The notes: generated by a model from the letters alone, not told the origin. DNA of 64,000 nt from JABDMH01 sp964428345 (GCA_964428345.1 CAYRYD010000027.1:1-64000), one strand, 5' to 3'; counted from the stretch's first letter, positions 26,164-35,368 are shown. Program-made: numbers and translations.

Positions 26164-26970
26164 ATGTGTGCATTACAGTTGGAATGGCTCAAGTTTCGGA
26201 AAAATTCGGTCTTTCAGATCATGGGGCTAATCTATCTCATCTTGTTGCCCCTGCAGCTGGTGGCTGTTGGATCCATGCAGATTTCCATGCCCGGTTTGTC
26301 GTCCGATGTCTTGGTCAGGTTTCCCACGGTCTGGTCTTTTCTGGCCTATTCCGGCAGCTGGTTGGCCTACTTTATCTGGGGCTTTCTGGCGATCTACATC
26401 TTCAGCGGTGAATTTTCGCAAAAAACTTTCCGGCAGAACATCATCAGTGGAATGACCCGGACTCAGTTGTTTCGCGGCAAAGTGCTGCTTCTACTTACTA
26501 TAGCACTGTTATCAACTTTCTATTACACAGGATGGGCGATATTTTTTGGAATCCTCAATCAATCTCCGGAGAGTCAGGCGGTCATCTGGGAAAGAGCAGA
26601 TATGATTCCCCGTTATTTCCTGATGACTCTCGGATATATGTCACTGGGTGTCCTGGCAGCAACACTTATCCGCAAGACGGCCATGTCCGTTTTTTTGTAC
26701 TTCTCCTATACTATTTTTTTGGAACCCATAATCCGTTGGCTCCTCCACCGGCGGATAACCGATGATCGATCCATGCATTTTTACCCAGCCAATGCCTTTG
26801 AAGATCTGACCCCCATGCCTCTGGCAGATGTATCGCTAACCAGGGAACTGATGGAATCGGGAGAATTGAACATCTATCTCTCTGGTATGGAGGCCATCAT
26901 CACCAGCACTATCTACATTATCCTTTTGTTTGGATTGTCATTCTGGCTGATTAAAACCCGAGATCTTTAG
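26164..26970 (+). CDS. ABC-2-type transporter permease
   Basis: The 268-residue membrane partner of the ATPase encoded just upstream has six hydrophobic segments (around residues 17-35, 58-80, 105-125, 150-170, 175-192 and 240-262). The cytoplasmic start CALQLEWLKFRKNSVFQ and the segment FSGEFSQKTFRQNIISGMTRTQLF are typical of ABC-2 exporters. The substrate is unknown; gliding-type (GldF-like) or lipid/drug export are possibilities that the sequence does not separate. Confidence 0.88.
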   Translation: MCALQLEWLKFRKNSVFQIMGLIYLILLPLQLVAVGSMQISMPGLSSDVLVRFPTVWSFLAYSGSWLAYFIWGFLAIYIFSGEFSQKTFRQNIISGMTRTQLFRGKVLLLLTIALLSTFYYTGWAIFFGILNQSPESQAVIWERADMIPRYFLMTLGYMSLGVLAATLIRKTAMSVFLYFSYTIFLEPIIRWLLHRRITDDRSMHFYPANAFEDLTPMPLADVSLTRELMESGELNIYLSGMEAIITSTIYIILLFGLSFWLIKTRDL

Positions 26971-26978
26971 AAGAATCA

Positions 26979-28829
26979 TTAATTTTCCTGTAATTCCTTA
27001 AGGTTGTTGCTCAAATCAAAATCGGCCAGCCGTAAGCTCGGATCGATGCGCACCGCCTTAATCTGATCAATGGGTCTCTGTATGACCATTTCATAGGACG
27101 GATGGGTCCAGGGCCAATCCCGTTCGACGATCAATGCTTCGCCTGAATCCCGGTCTTTTTCTCCCCGCATCATAACCAACGGAATGGTATGCATGCTGGT
27201 GGAGCCATCCTTGTAGGTCACCTCGACGTCGACCGGCATCGGCATGGTACCCAGCCGTTTCAGGATCACCAGTGTCTGCTGGTCATCTGCCCGGATATCA
27301 TCGATCAGGTATTCAGTGACCTTGGTACTGTATATGAAATATTGAAGATACCAGTCGAGTTCCATACCGGAAGCCCTTTCGAATACCCGGATGAAGTCAT
27401 GGGCATCGGGATGCCGGAATCTCCACTGATAATAGTAATCGAGTAAAGCGGCATCAAAAGTCTCCTTTCCCACGATGTACTCGAGTTGTTTGAGAAATAC
27501 GGCTCCCTTGGTATAGGAACCGTTGCCATAGGCATAATTGGTACTGAAATGGTCGGCATGGGTGGACAATGGTTCTTCACGTCCGGATTTGATCAGATTT
27601 CGATAACCATTATATAGGTCGACGTAAGGTAAAGGCTGGTAGGTTCCCGGGATCATCGCATAACGTCTCAGCTCATTCATGATCTCTGTGGAAGCCAAAG
27701 AAGTGAACCCTTCATCCATCCAGGCATAGAGGCTTTCGTTGGTGGCCAGCATCATTTGATACCAGCTGTGCATCAATTCATGGATTGCAACACCTGCAAG
27801 ACTTCCAAGGCTCCGGTCTGCTCCGGTAATCAGGGTCGCCATCGGATATTCCATACCACCGTCACCCCCCTGGATAAAGGCATAGCGACCATATGGATAT
27901 GGTCCAAAACGCTTTGTGATGTATGGCCATGCATTGGCTATCACCTTTGGAAGGGCTTCCCAGGCATCTTTATTGCGTTCAGTTTCTTCAAAGAAGAAAT
28001 GCAGAATGGTCCCATCTTCAGTAACAGCCTGGGTATGACGGTAGTCCGGATCGGCCGCCCACACAAAATCATGAACATTTTCAGCTTTAAAATGCCATTT
28101 TAGTTTCTCGCCTTTGCGGTGTTTAACCTCATTGCCGGAATAGCCGTGTCCGATCTCATGAGCATTCTGTAAATGCCCGGTAGCAGCAATGGTATAGGCC
28201 TGATCAATGTTGATTTGAACATCGTAATTACCCCAGACTCCGTAAAACTCTCGTCCTACATAGGGATCGGCATGCCATCCCTGCTGGTCATATTCACACA
28301 TCTTGGGATACCACTGGGCCATCGAATATGCAATACCTTCAGCACTGTTTCTTCCCGAACGCCTAATCTGCACTGGTACCTGTCCCTCAAAACTCATCTC
28401 AAAAACCGAAGCACTGTGCGGTAAAATGGGATTCGGGAGTTCGACTTCGAGAACGGTTCCTTCAGTCGTGTACTGCAGTGGACTACCGTTAAGCATCAAG
28501 CTCTTCACGTTGAGATAGCCAATCTCCGAGGTCTTTAACCTGGAAATACGATCTCCCACGCGTGAATCCGGATCGGGTAGATTTTGGGAACGGACGTCCA
28601 TCATGCTTCCCGGCTGAAAAGCATTAAAGTAGAGATGATAGAAAACCCGGTACAGGGTGTCGGGTGAATTATTAAAGTAAAACAATAGCTGATCGCCTGT
28701 AAAACGGTGATTTTCAACATCAAAATCGATGTTCATCCGGTAATCGACTTTCTGTTGCCAACGCATCGGCTGACTTTGGGATAAAACCGGATACAACATC
28801 CATATTATGAGGCATAACTTCTTCATCAT
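26979..28829 (-). CDS. Secreted M1-family metallopeptidase
   Basis: This zinc aminopeptidase of the gluzincin M1 family is exported by an N-terminal signal (KKLCLIIWMLYPVLSQSQ). The zinc motif HELMH lies at residues 350-354 and the third ligand Glu373, 18 residues later, in WMDEGF. The substrate-binding GGMEYP loop stands ahead of it. The 616-residue protein lacks the C-terminal domains of long aminopeptidases. An upstream extension of the frame to 28898 is unlikely. A perfect 17-base palindrome sits 35 bases before the start. A role in extracellular or periplasmic peptide breakdown is expected. Confidence 0.94.
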   Translation of the reverse strand: MMKKLCLIIWMLYPVLSQSQPMRWQQKVDYRMNIDFDVENHRFTGDQLLFYFNNSPDTLYRVFYHLYFNAFQPGSMMDVRSQNLPDPDSRVGDRISRLKTSEIGYLNVKSLMLNGSPLQYTTEGTVLEVELPNPILPHSASVFEMSFEGQVPVQIRRSGRNSAEGIAYSMAQWYPKMCEYDQQGWHADPYVGREFYGVWGNYDVQINIDQAYTIAATGHLQNAHEIGHGYSGNEVKHRKGEKLKWHFKAENVHDFVWAADPDYRHTQAVTEDGTILHFFFEETERNKDAWEALPKVIANAWPYITKRFGPYPYGRYAFIQGGDGGMEYPMATLITGADRSLGSLAGVAIHELMHSWYQMMLATNESLYAWMDEGFTSLASTEIMNELRRYAMIPGTYQPLPYVDLYNGYRNLIKSGREEPLSTHADHFSTNYAYGNGSYTKGAVFLKQLEYIVGKETFDAALLDYYYQWRFRHPDAHDFIRVFERASGMELDWYLQYFIYSTKVTEYLIDDIRADDQQTLVILKRLGTMPMPVDVEVTYKDGSTSMHTIPLVMMRGEKDRDSGEALIVERDWPWTHPSYEMVIQRPIDQIKAVRIDPSLRLADFDLSNNLKELQEN

Positions 28830-28863
28830 CAAATATTTAATCAAAACACCTGCTTCAAACAGA

Positions 28864-28880
28864 TTCCGGAAATTCCGGAA
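28864..28880. promoter_or_regulatory. 17-base palindrome upstream of the M1 peptidase
   Basis: TTCCGGAA-A-TTCCGGAA: two identical palindromic octamers separated by one base, forming a larger palindrome. Its place 35 bases before the M1 peptidase start suggests an operator. Short ccgga words are common in this genome, so chance cannot be excluded. Confidence 0.4.
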
Positions 28881-29139
28881 CCATCTCCTACGCTTCAATA
28901 GATCGGTGGCTCAAGATAGAAAAAAGGATAATCCCATCCCGGCACTCTGTTACAAATCCAAGATGGAAAATGCTCTTGGGTGTTGGAAGGTCAGAAACCC
29001 GGATTAGTTATCCTGACACACCATTGGTCCTGCCAGGCACCGTATTGAAGCGTCACAGACCCAACGTAATCTGTCACAACAGCCTTCCGGGTAGAATGGT
29101 CAAGTCCATTTGCCCGCGACTGCAGGTGAATTTGATATT

Positions 29140-29177
29140 AACAAAAAGATCCCATAGCATGTTTCAGCTATGAGATC
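29140..29177 (-). terminator. Intrinsic terminator with no gene in front
   Basis: On the minus strand GATCTCATAGC-(8)-GCTATGGGATC makes an 11-bp stem with one mismatch, followed directly by TTTTTG. No minus-strand gene lies upstream before 29877, where the pgpH gene ends. The terminator therefore either ends an unannotated short transcript or acts as an attenuator in the leader of the M1 peptidase. Confidence 0.6.
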
Positions 29178-29287
29178 CCAGGTTTGGTTTGGTTAATAGA
29201 CCTATTACCCGGTTCTTAGCAAAAACCATGACAATTTTTTCAAATACGTAAATTATTGAGTTAATTGGTCCGGGATATGGTTGGGTT

Positions 29288-29319
29288 TTTGCTCAATTGG
29301 AATGTTTGCATTAGTTTTG
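29288..29319 (+). promoter_or_regulatory. Promoter of the DUF6580 gene
   Basis: TTTG (29288-29291), 20 bases, then TAGTTTTG (29312-29319) match both Bacteroidota promoter elements at the proper spacing. The expected start of transcription leaves a leader of about nine bases. This is the best-formed promoter in the window. Confidence 0.75.
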
Positions 29320-29334
29320 TAAAAAGGAATTGAA

Positions 29335-29895
29335 ATGTTGAAATCAAGAAATAGTCTAATCGTTGCATTAACCCTGATCCTGATCGCGGGAGGGAGCCGT
29401 CTGTTACCTCACTGGCACAACTTTACGGCCGTAGGTGCGACCGGCCTCTTTGCCGCATTCTACTTCAGAAAGCAGGTTTGGGCTTTTTTGATTCCACTCA
29501 GTGCTATGTGGCTGAGCGATCTGGTGCTCAATAACCTGGTTTATGCTGCCTATAATGATGGTTTTGTATGGTTTAATGAAAGGATGATCTTCGTGTACCT
29601 CGGATTTGCTGGTCTTGTGGCTTCTGGGCAATTTTTAATCGACCGGTTTCATCGGGGAAAGATACTATTGGCATCGTTGGTTGGATCGATCGTCTTTTTT
29701 CTGCTGACTAACTTTGGATCGTTTATTCAGAATCCGATATATCCCAAGTCTGGGGAAGGCCTGATGATGGCTTATACAGCAGGACTTCCGTTTTTCTGGA
29801 ATACGCTGTTGGGTAATGTATTTTATACCGTGTTGATCTTTGCCGTGTACTTCTGGGTGGCTAGTCGAAAGTTACTTTACAAATCTACTTTCTGA
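29335..29895 (+). CDS. DUF6580 membrane protein, ECF S-component-like
   Basis: The 186-residue protein has five to six hydrophobic helices and the DUF6580 hallmarks: RLLPHWHNFTAVGATGLF near the start, AMWLSDLVLNNLVY, TNFGSFIQNPIYPKSGEGLM and GLPFFWNTLLGNVFYT. The layout resembles substrate-binding S-components of ECF vitamin transporters, but no ligand is established. The end overlaps pgpH by 19 bases tail to tail; on the opposite strand pgpH shares its operon with a cobalamin adenosyltransferase. Confidence 0.87.
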   Translation: MLKSRNSLIVALTLILIAGGSRLLPHWHNFTAVGATGLFAAFYFRKQVWAFLIPLSAMWLSDLVLNNLVYAAYNDGFVWFNERMIFVYLGFAGLVASGQFLIDRFHRGKILLASLVGSIVFFLLTNFGSFIQNPIYPKSGEGLMMAYTAGLPFFWNTLLGNVFYTVLIFAVYFWVASRKLLYKSTF

Positions 29896-31946
29896 GCGGT
29901 TAATTCGTCCGGACTTTCCGGATATTCAATCCGGAGATGGTAAATTCCCTGAAGGACTTTACGAAATGAATTTTTTACCTTTTCCATCTCCTGGTAGGTG
30001 ATCTCAGCATCGGAAAACTGGGAGGAAGAATGCTTGGTGGTGAAGATCCGGTCAATCATTTGCTGAAGATCGGTTTCTGTGGGATTTTTCAGGCTCCTGC
30101 ACGCCGCCTCCACACTGTCGGACAGCATCAGGATGACCTCTTCCCGGGTGACGGGTTTTGGACCGGGGTAACGGAATAATGCTTCATCGACTGGCTGGTC
30201 CGTACCGGTGGCTCTGAAGAAATACTCGACCCGTGTGGTCCCGTGATGACTGAGGATTATATCGATTACCGGTTTTGGCAGGCCATGCTTTCTGGCAAGT
30301 GTTACACCGGTGGTGACATGACCAATAATCTTCCGGGCGCTCTCCAATGGGGTTAGCTGATCGTGGGGATTGTGGTCTCCCTGATTTTCGATAAAGATTT
30401 CAGGATTCTCGATTTTTCCGATATCATGATACAGGGCAGCGACGCGCAACAGCAGTGAATCGGCTCCAATAGAATCAGCAGCCGCTTCAGCAATATTGGC
30501 AACCTGTAGTGAGTGTTGAAATGTACCCGGGGCCTTCAAAGAGAGTTCTTTCAACAGAGGCCGGTTTAAGTCGCCGAGCTCCGCCAGGGAGATCGCAGAC
30601 GTAAACCCAAAGACCCTTTCCAGCAAAGGTACCAATGGATAAGCAAGTAACAACAAAACAATATTGATCAGAAACCAGGAATACACTGAAAAGTCGATCG
30701 ACTTCAAGGTACCCTCTTTAATCAGGGTAAGACTGAGGTATCCAAGCCCATAGGTCAGGCCGATGAGGAGGATAGACCGGAAAAACGGAGACCAGTACCG
30801 GGTCACCTTATTGCTGACAATAGCTACCAAACCGGCGGCAACCTGTAACAGGACGAATTCAAAACCAAATGAAAAAATCAAAGCAATCGATATGATCATC
30901 ACCACAAAGGTGGAAAAGGCGATCTTATCATCAAAAAAGGTCTTTAATACGATTGGAGTAATACAAAAAGGAATAATGTAGACACTCAGGGTACCGTTGG
31001 TCTCGACGAGATAATTGATAAAGGTGAAGATCAGTAGCCAAAGATGGATGAATATCAGTGACTTTAGAGCATCTGCCCGGTTTTCCAGCCATTGCCACAG
31101 GTAAGAGGTAAAAACTCCTGTGAGAAGAAGCATTAAAAAGAGGTAACCACTCCAGACATACCAGGGTGACTTGTCCTGGGTCACCTGCTTTTCATAGGCA
31201 ATCCGGTATGATTCGAGACGATGGGCGACTTCACTGGTGATCACCGCATCGCTGGCCACGATCAGCTCGCCACGGGATACTTTACCACGCGTTACCGCAA
31301 TCTTGTCCTTTTCGGCCTTTCTGAGCTTGTCAGTGAGCTCTCTGTCAAAGTATATATTAGGATGGATGTGTCTGGACAACAAAGGGTACAGGAAGGACAC
31401 ATGGGGAATGGACGAATTAGCCAGGGCTGCCCGGATCTGATCATTGACCCCTTCCACATCCAGTGGCTGGATACTTTTAATCTCATTTCCTTCCAAAACC
31501 AGCATCTTGCGGAGGTCTTCCGTATCCTTGACGCTGTCGGCATTTACAATACCATTCACATAAAACTGCTCCAGCAAGGATTTACCATAAGTGAGGTATT
31601 GCTGTGGATTCCTGTTAACCGACGTCAAGACTTCATCCGATTGAGCCGCCAGCGTTTTTTGAAAGTCACTCTCAAAGTCGGGCAAAACGGCTTCCACCTT
31701 TTGCAAATCCTTAGTGTAATGATTTCGAAAGGTACTATCGATCGCGGCATATTCCCGTTGCAACTCTTCCGTTGGTTTGAGAATTCCGAAATCAAATGGA
31801 GAGTATAAATCATCATATCGCCAGATCTTGCCTTCCTCAAATTCATATTTAAACCGGAGGGTATTGGGAAACAGGAGACTCAAAAGCAGGACAGTCCCCA
31901 GGGCAATGGTATAAGCAGCCAAATGCTTTCGCTTCAACTTGTTCAT
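29877..31946 (-). CDS. pgpH: PgpH-like cyclic-di-AMP phosphodiesterase (7TM-HD)
   Basis: This 689-residue membrane protein hydrolyses the second messenger c-di-AMP in related bacteria. It has an N-terminal transmembrane helix, a large extracytoplasmic 7TMR-HDED domain (about residues 35-265) and seven transmembrane helices. A cytoplasmic HD domain follows, with HSLQVANIAEAAA, the metal motif HDIGK, and the later His residues in ILSHHGTTR. It starts three bases after the stop of the adenosyltransferase gene, so the two are one operon. Confidence 0.93.
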   Translation of the reverse strand: MNKLKRKHLAAYTIALGTVLLLSLLFPNTLRFKYEFEEGKIWRYDDLYSPFDFGILKPTEELQREYAAIDSTFRNHYTKDLQKVEAVLPDFESDFQKTLAAQSDEVLTSVNRNPQQYLTYGKSLLEQFYVNGIVNADSVKDTEDLRKMLVLEGNEIKSIQPLDVEGVNDQIRAALANSSIPHVSFLYPLLSRHIHPNIYFDRELTDKLRKAEKDKIAVTRGKVSRGELIVASDAVITSEVAHRLESYRIAYEKQVTQDKSPWYVWSGYLFLMLLLTGVFTSYLWQWLENRADALKSLIFIHLWLLIFTFINYLVETNGTLSVYIIPFCITPIVLKTFFDDKIAFSTFVVMIISIALIFSFGFEFVLLQVAAGLVAIVSNKVTRYWSPFFRSILLIGLTYGLGYLSLTLIKEGTLKSIDFSVYSWFLINIVLLLLAYPLVPLLERVFGFTSAISLAELGDLNRPLLKELSLKAPGTFQHSLQVANIAEAAADSIGADSLLLRVAALYHDIGKIENPEIFIENQGDHNPHDQLTPLESARKIIGHVTTGVTLARKHGLPKPVIDIILSHHGTTRVEYFFRATGTDQPVDEALFRYPGPKPVTREEVILMLSDSVEAACRSLKNPTETDLQQMIDRIFTTKHSSSQFSDAEITYQEMEKVKNSFRKVLQGIYHLRIEYPESPDELTAQKVDL

Positions 31947-31949
31947 TTT

Positions 31950-32495
31950 TTAAGAACCTTTCTGCCATTTGATTTCATCCACACCACGATTCACGGCCAG
32001 GGTTCTTGCCAGTACAAAAAGGTAATCAGAAAGCCGGTTTAGGTATATTATCAGGCCTGGGTCTGTTTTTTCCCGGTCACTCAAGCTTACTACGCGCCGC
32101 TCTGCCCTCCGGCAGACGGTACGGCAGATGTGACACCATGATACTTGCGGGTGTCCACCGGGTAATATGAAGGTTTTCAACACATCCAAATGCTTTTCCA
32201 TTTCGTCGATTTCCTCTTCGAGCATTTTTACCTCAGAACCATTAAGCAAGGGAAACGGAAAATCGTTCCCCGGTTTGGTTGCCAGATTAGCCCCAAGATT
32301 AAAAAGCTGGTGTTGGATAGCCAACAAACGGGCATCCTGTCTGGGTATCATACCCAGGTCCCGGAGGTGCCCCAGAAAGGCATTGAGTTCATCCAGAGTG
32401 CCATAGGCTTCAATCCGGAGATCATCCTTGCTGTATTTTCCTCCGCCAAAAAGGGAAGTCTTACCCTGATCTCCTTTCCTGGTATAGATCTTCAT
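31950..32495 (-). CDS. Cob(I)alamin adenosyltransferase, PduO type
   Basis: This enzyme transfers the adenosyl group of ATP to cob(I)alamin to make coenzyme B12. The 181-residue protein shows the family motifs KIYTRKGDQGKTSLFGG (ATP binding), RIEAYGTLDELNAFLG, and the C-terminal CRRAERRVVSL, with RLSDYLFVLAR near the end. The ATG at 32495 is chosen over a frame extension to 32528. It is first in a two-gene operon with pgpH. Confidence 0.96.
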   Translation of the reverse strand: MKIYTRKGDQGKTSLFGGGKYSKDDLRIEAYGTLDELNAFLGHLRDLGMIPRQDARLLAIQHQLFNLGANLATKPGNDFPFPLLNGSEVKMLEEEIDEMEKHLDVLKTFILPGGHPQVSWCHICRTVCRRAERRVVSLSDREKTDPGLIIYLNRLSDYLFVLARTLAVNRGVDEIKWQKGS

Positions 32496-32525
32496 GTGGT
32501 GGTCAATAGAACCTTGCGAAGGTAA

Positions 32526-32533
32526 CAAATGTA
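32526..32533 (-). promoter_or_regulatory. -7 element of the adenosyltransferase-pgpH operon
   Basis: TACATTTG on the minus strand fits TAnnTTTG, 31 bases before the adenosyltransferase ATG. No cobalamin-riboswitch-like structure fits into the short leader. Confidence 0.5.
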
Positions 32534-32590
32534 AGCCAGACGACGCGGACGATCATCCATCACGCTACTCAAACCCGGAGGCCGGCGATT

Positions 32591-33295
32591 TCAGGCTACC
32601 TTTGAAGGATTAAGGCTGTCGCTCTCGATCAATCCGTCTTTAAGGCGCACTACCCGATGGGCATGCTCAGCGATATCCGGTTCATGGGTGACCAGGATAA
32701 TCGTATTTCCCGCCCGGTGCAACTCTTCAAACATCTCCATGATTTCTTCAGAGGTTTTGGAATCAAGATTTCCCGTGGGCTCATCGGCCAGGATGATCGT
32801 CGGATCATTGACCAGGGCCCTGGCAACCGCTACGCGTTGTCTCTGCCCTCCGGATAATTCATTGGGCTTATGATCCATCCGGTCTCCCAATCCTACTGTT
32901 TCGAGCACTTTCCGGGCTTTTTCCAGTCGTTTTTCCTTCGAGACTCCGGCGTATACCAGCGGTAGAGCCACATTTTCCAGGGCGGAAAGCCGGGGTAACA
33001 AGTTGAAGGTCTGAAAAACGAAACCAATCCGGCGATTCCGGATATTGGCCAGCTGATTATCATCCATGGCACTCACACTTTCACCACCAAGGAGATATTC
33101 GCCCCCTGTTGGTGTATCCAGGCAACCGATCAGATTCATCAGGGTTGACTTCCCTGAACCGGACGGTCCCATCAAGGCGACGAATTCATTGGAGTAGATG
33201 TCAAGATCAATTTGTTGGAGGGCTTTGACCGTAGTAGTGCCCATCTGATAGGATTTTGCAAGATTTCGTACCGAAATAACCGGTTTTTTTTCCAT
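32591..33295 (-). CDS. LolD/MacB-type ABC transporter ATP-binding protein
   Basis: The 234-residue ATPase belongs to the MacB/LolD/FtsE clade, which powers mechanotransmission-type export or lipoprotein release. It has Walker A GPSGSGKST, FQTFNLLPRLSALENVALPL (clade-specific Q-loop region), LSGGQRQR and ILADEPTGNLDS. The membrane partner is not adjacent; gatC stands just upstream with a 10-base gap, so the two are probably co-transcribed. Confidence 0.94.
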   Translation of the reverse strand: MEKKPVISVRNLAKSYQMGTTTVKALQQIDLDIYSNEFVALMGPSGSGKSTLMNLIGCLDTPTGGEYLLGGESVSAMDDNQLANIRNRRIGFVFQTFNLLPRLSALENVALPLVYAGVSKEKRLEKARKVLETVGLGDRMDHKPNELSGGQRQRVAVARALVNDPTIILADEPTGNLDSKTSEEIMEMFEELHRAGNTIILVTHEPDIAEHAHRVVRLKDGLIESDSLNPSKVA

Positions 33296-33305
33296 TGGAT
33301 CTGGT

Positions 33306-33602
33306 TTAGCTTCGCTCGATTACTTTTGGTACCCTGAAATAGGGTGGTTTCTTTTCCGGGGCATTGAGCAGTGCCTCTTCTTCCGACAACTGATCTTTCA
33401 CTTCATCTTCCCGTAATTCCTGATGATCACCGGACAAATGCAGTAGCGGTGCAACTCCCCCGGTGTTCACCTCTTCCAGTTTCTCCACCATGGCCAGAAC
33501 AGCTTCCAGGTCAGCCCGGAGACGCTGGCGTTCCTGATCTGAAAGTTGTAACCTGGCAAGCGTTTCGAGTTTCAAGATTAAGGCTTCATCTACTTTTACC
33601 AT
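33306..33602 (-). CDS. gatC: Asp/Glu-tRNA amidotransferase subunit GatC
   Basis: GatC is the small subunit holding GatA and GatB together in the amidotransferase that converts Glu-tRNA(Gln) or Asp-tRNA(Asn). The 98-residue protein shows the two-helix start (LILKLETLARLQLSDQERQRL), the central VNTGGVAPLLH and LREDEVKDQLSEEEALLNAPEKK, and the ending YFRVPKVIE. The inner ATG at 33602 is used. gatA and gatB are elsewhere in the genome. Confidence 0.95.
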   Translation of the reverse strand: MVKVDEALILKLETLARLQLSDQERQRLRADLEAVLAMVEKLEEVNTGGVAPLLHLSGDHQELREDEVKDQLSEEEALLNAPEKKPPYFRVPKVIERS

Positions 33603-33839
33603 AGTATTAAGGACCAAATAGCTTTAATAATCGGTCAATTCCTCTAAAATACCGGTTGTTTTTCCGGTCCTGATATTGGAAAGATCAATAAATCATGGTC
33701 TTTGGTGTATGAATCACTGCAATTCTCAGGGTTTGGTCAAATTTAGAACGAAGATCGGTAATCCGGATTAATTGAATGACAGGAAAGTCAGATAGTTGTA
33801 TTTTACGGGCCTTAAAACAAAGTTTATCAGACCTTAACC

Positions 33840-34469
33840 ATGTCTTTCAAGCCTAAATATATTGCAGTTGCAGGTAACATTGGAGCAGGCAAGACAACTC
33901 TCAGTACTCAATTGGCAAAATATTTCAATTGGCAGGTCCACTATGAAGATGCCGACAATAATCCCTATCTCGCCGATTTCTATAACGATATGAAACGATG
34001 GGCTTTCAATCTGCAGATCTACTTTTTAAACAGCCGGTACAAACAGATACTGAAAATTATCGAAGGTGAGGAGACGGTGATTCAGGACCGCACCATCTAT
34101 GAAGATGCACACATTTTTGCACCAAACCTACATGAGATGGGACTGATGTCAACCCGTGATTTTCAAAATTATCTGGACTTGTTCAATACCATGTCGTCCC
34201 GCATCAATGCTCCGGACCTTCTCATTTATCTCCGGGCAAACATACAGACCCTGGTGAGCCGGATCCATGAACGTGGCCGGGATTACGAAGGCAATATGAG
34301 TCTGGATTATCTAAAGAAACTCAATCTGCGGTATGAAGAATGGATCAAAGAGTACCATCATGGTAAATTATTGATCATAAACGCCGATGAAGTTGATTTC
34401 ATTAGTAACCCGGAAGATCTGGGCAGTGTCATAGACAGCGTCTCCAGCCAGCTTCACGGTCTCTTCTAA
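33840..34469 (+). CDS. Deoxynucleoside kinase
   Basis: This enzyme phosphorylates deoxynucleosides in the salvage pathway. The 209-residue protein has the P-loop AGNIGAGKTT (residues 11-20), the substrate-binding segment NPYLADFYNDMKRWAFNLQIYFL, the DRTIYEDAHIFA motif (DRS-like) and the arginine-rich lid SRIHERGRDYE. It belongs to the deoxyadenosine/deoxyguanosine kinase group; the exact base preference cannot be read. The gene is monocistronic. Confidence 0.93.
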   Translation: MSFKPKYIAVAGNIGAGKTTLSTQLAKYFNWQVHYEDADNNPYLADFYNDMKRWAFNLQIYFLNSRYKQILKIIEGEETVIQDRTIYEDAHIFAPNLHEMGLMSTRDFQNYLDLFNTMSSRINAPDLLIYLRANIQTLVSRIHERGRDYEGNMSLDYLKKLNLRYEEWIKEYHHGKLLIINADEVDFISNPEDLGSVIDSVSSQLHGLF

Positions 34470-34705
34470 GCATTGGCGACGGTGATGACCGGATTATTCG
34501 GGTTCAAGACCGGATTTTTAAGTAGACTTGATTACAAAAACCATCAGGATGAGATGAAAAATGAGAGAAACGGTCAAGGCAATAAACCGGTAAATTCTGG
34601 CCCTTCTGATTTCTTGCGAAGTTTCCATGATGTTATATTTACAGACCTGACGAACTGGATGGTCACCAGGGTATTAATATTATCTTAAATCTAGAAGCAC
34701 AGATC

Positions 34706-35368
34706 ATGAGAATTTACATGTTTACTTCATTGATGCTCACTTTCCTGGTATCTTACCTTCACCTGAACGGGCAGAATCCGTTGCGTTTTGAAAAAGAGGT
34801 CGAAAGCATCAGTAGCAAGCCTCTCCCGGCTGACGACAAGGTGATCGTCTTTACCGGAAGTTCCAGTATCCGGATGTGGAAAGATCTGGCTGATACTTAC
34901 CCCGGGTTTAACATCGTCAATAACGGTTTTGGAGGTTCTCAAATGAGCGATCTGCTTTATTACCTGGATGCCCTGGTATTGAAAGTCAATCCCTGTCAGG
35001 TATTTATTTACGAAGGCGACAACGACATCAGTGCCGGGAAAACAACAGAGCAGATCATCGCTGATGCCAACGCTGTTTGTCAAAAGATCTGGGCTGCACA
35101 GCCACATACCGAGATCGTACTGATTTCGGCCAAACCCAGTGTGGCCAGATGGCGGTTGAAAGATCAGTACGAAGCCCTGAATAAAGCTTACCGTAAACTG
35201 GCAGAAGACCATGACCATCTTCGTTTTGTGGATGTCTGGACACCTGCATTGGATGAAAATGGAATGGTGTTCAAGGATATTTTCCTTCAGGACAACCTGC
35301 ACATGAACGACAAAGGCTATGCAATCTGGGCAAAAACCATCGGTTCATACCTGCGTCAATGTCCCTGA
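34706..35368 (+). CDS. Secreted SGNH/GDSL-type hydrolase
   Basis: The 220-residue esterase-like protein has a signal peptide ending near LNGQ. The SGNH blocks are all visible: Ser in FTGSSSIRMW, Gly in NNGFGGSQMSD, Asn in EGDNDIS, and the Asp/His pair in DNLHMNDKGY. Many relatives remove acetyl or other acyl groups from polysaccharides. The substrate is unknown. No carbohydrate-utilisation locus is adjacent. Confidence 0.92.
   Translation: MRIYMFTSLMLTFLVSYLHLNGQNPLRFEKEVESISSKPLPADDKVIVFTGSSSIRMWKDLADTYPGFNIVNNGFGGSQMSDLLYYLDALVLKVNPCQVFIYEGDNDISAGKTTEQIIADANAVCQKIWAAQPHTEIVLISAKPSVARWRLKDQYEALNKAYRKLAEDHDHLRFVDVWTPALDENGMVFKDIFLQDNLHMNDKGYAIWAKTIGSYLRQCP

Larger units (their letters stand above)
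28830..29334. other. 505-base gene-free stretch
   Basis: It separates the divergent M1 peptidase and DUF6580 genes. It holds the palindrome at 28864-28880, an intrinsic terminator facing the minus strand at 29148-29177, and the promoter of the DUF6580 gene. On the minus strand a 21-codon frame starting at 29229 ends inside the terminator stem. No tRNA or known RNA family was recognised. Confidence 0.5.

Noticed and set aside
34473..34688. 71-codon frame after the deoxynucleoside kinase
   Set aside because: Starts at TTG with no ribosome-binding signal; polar, low-information translation without any motif.
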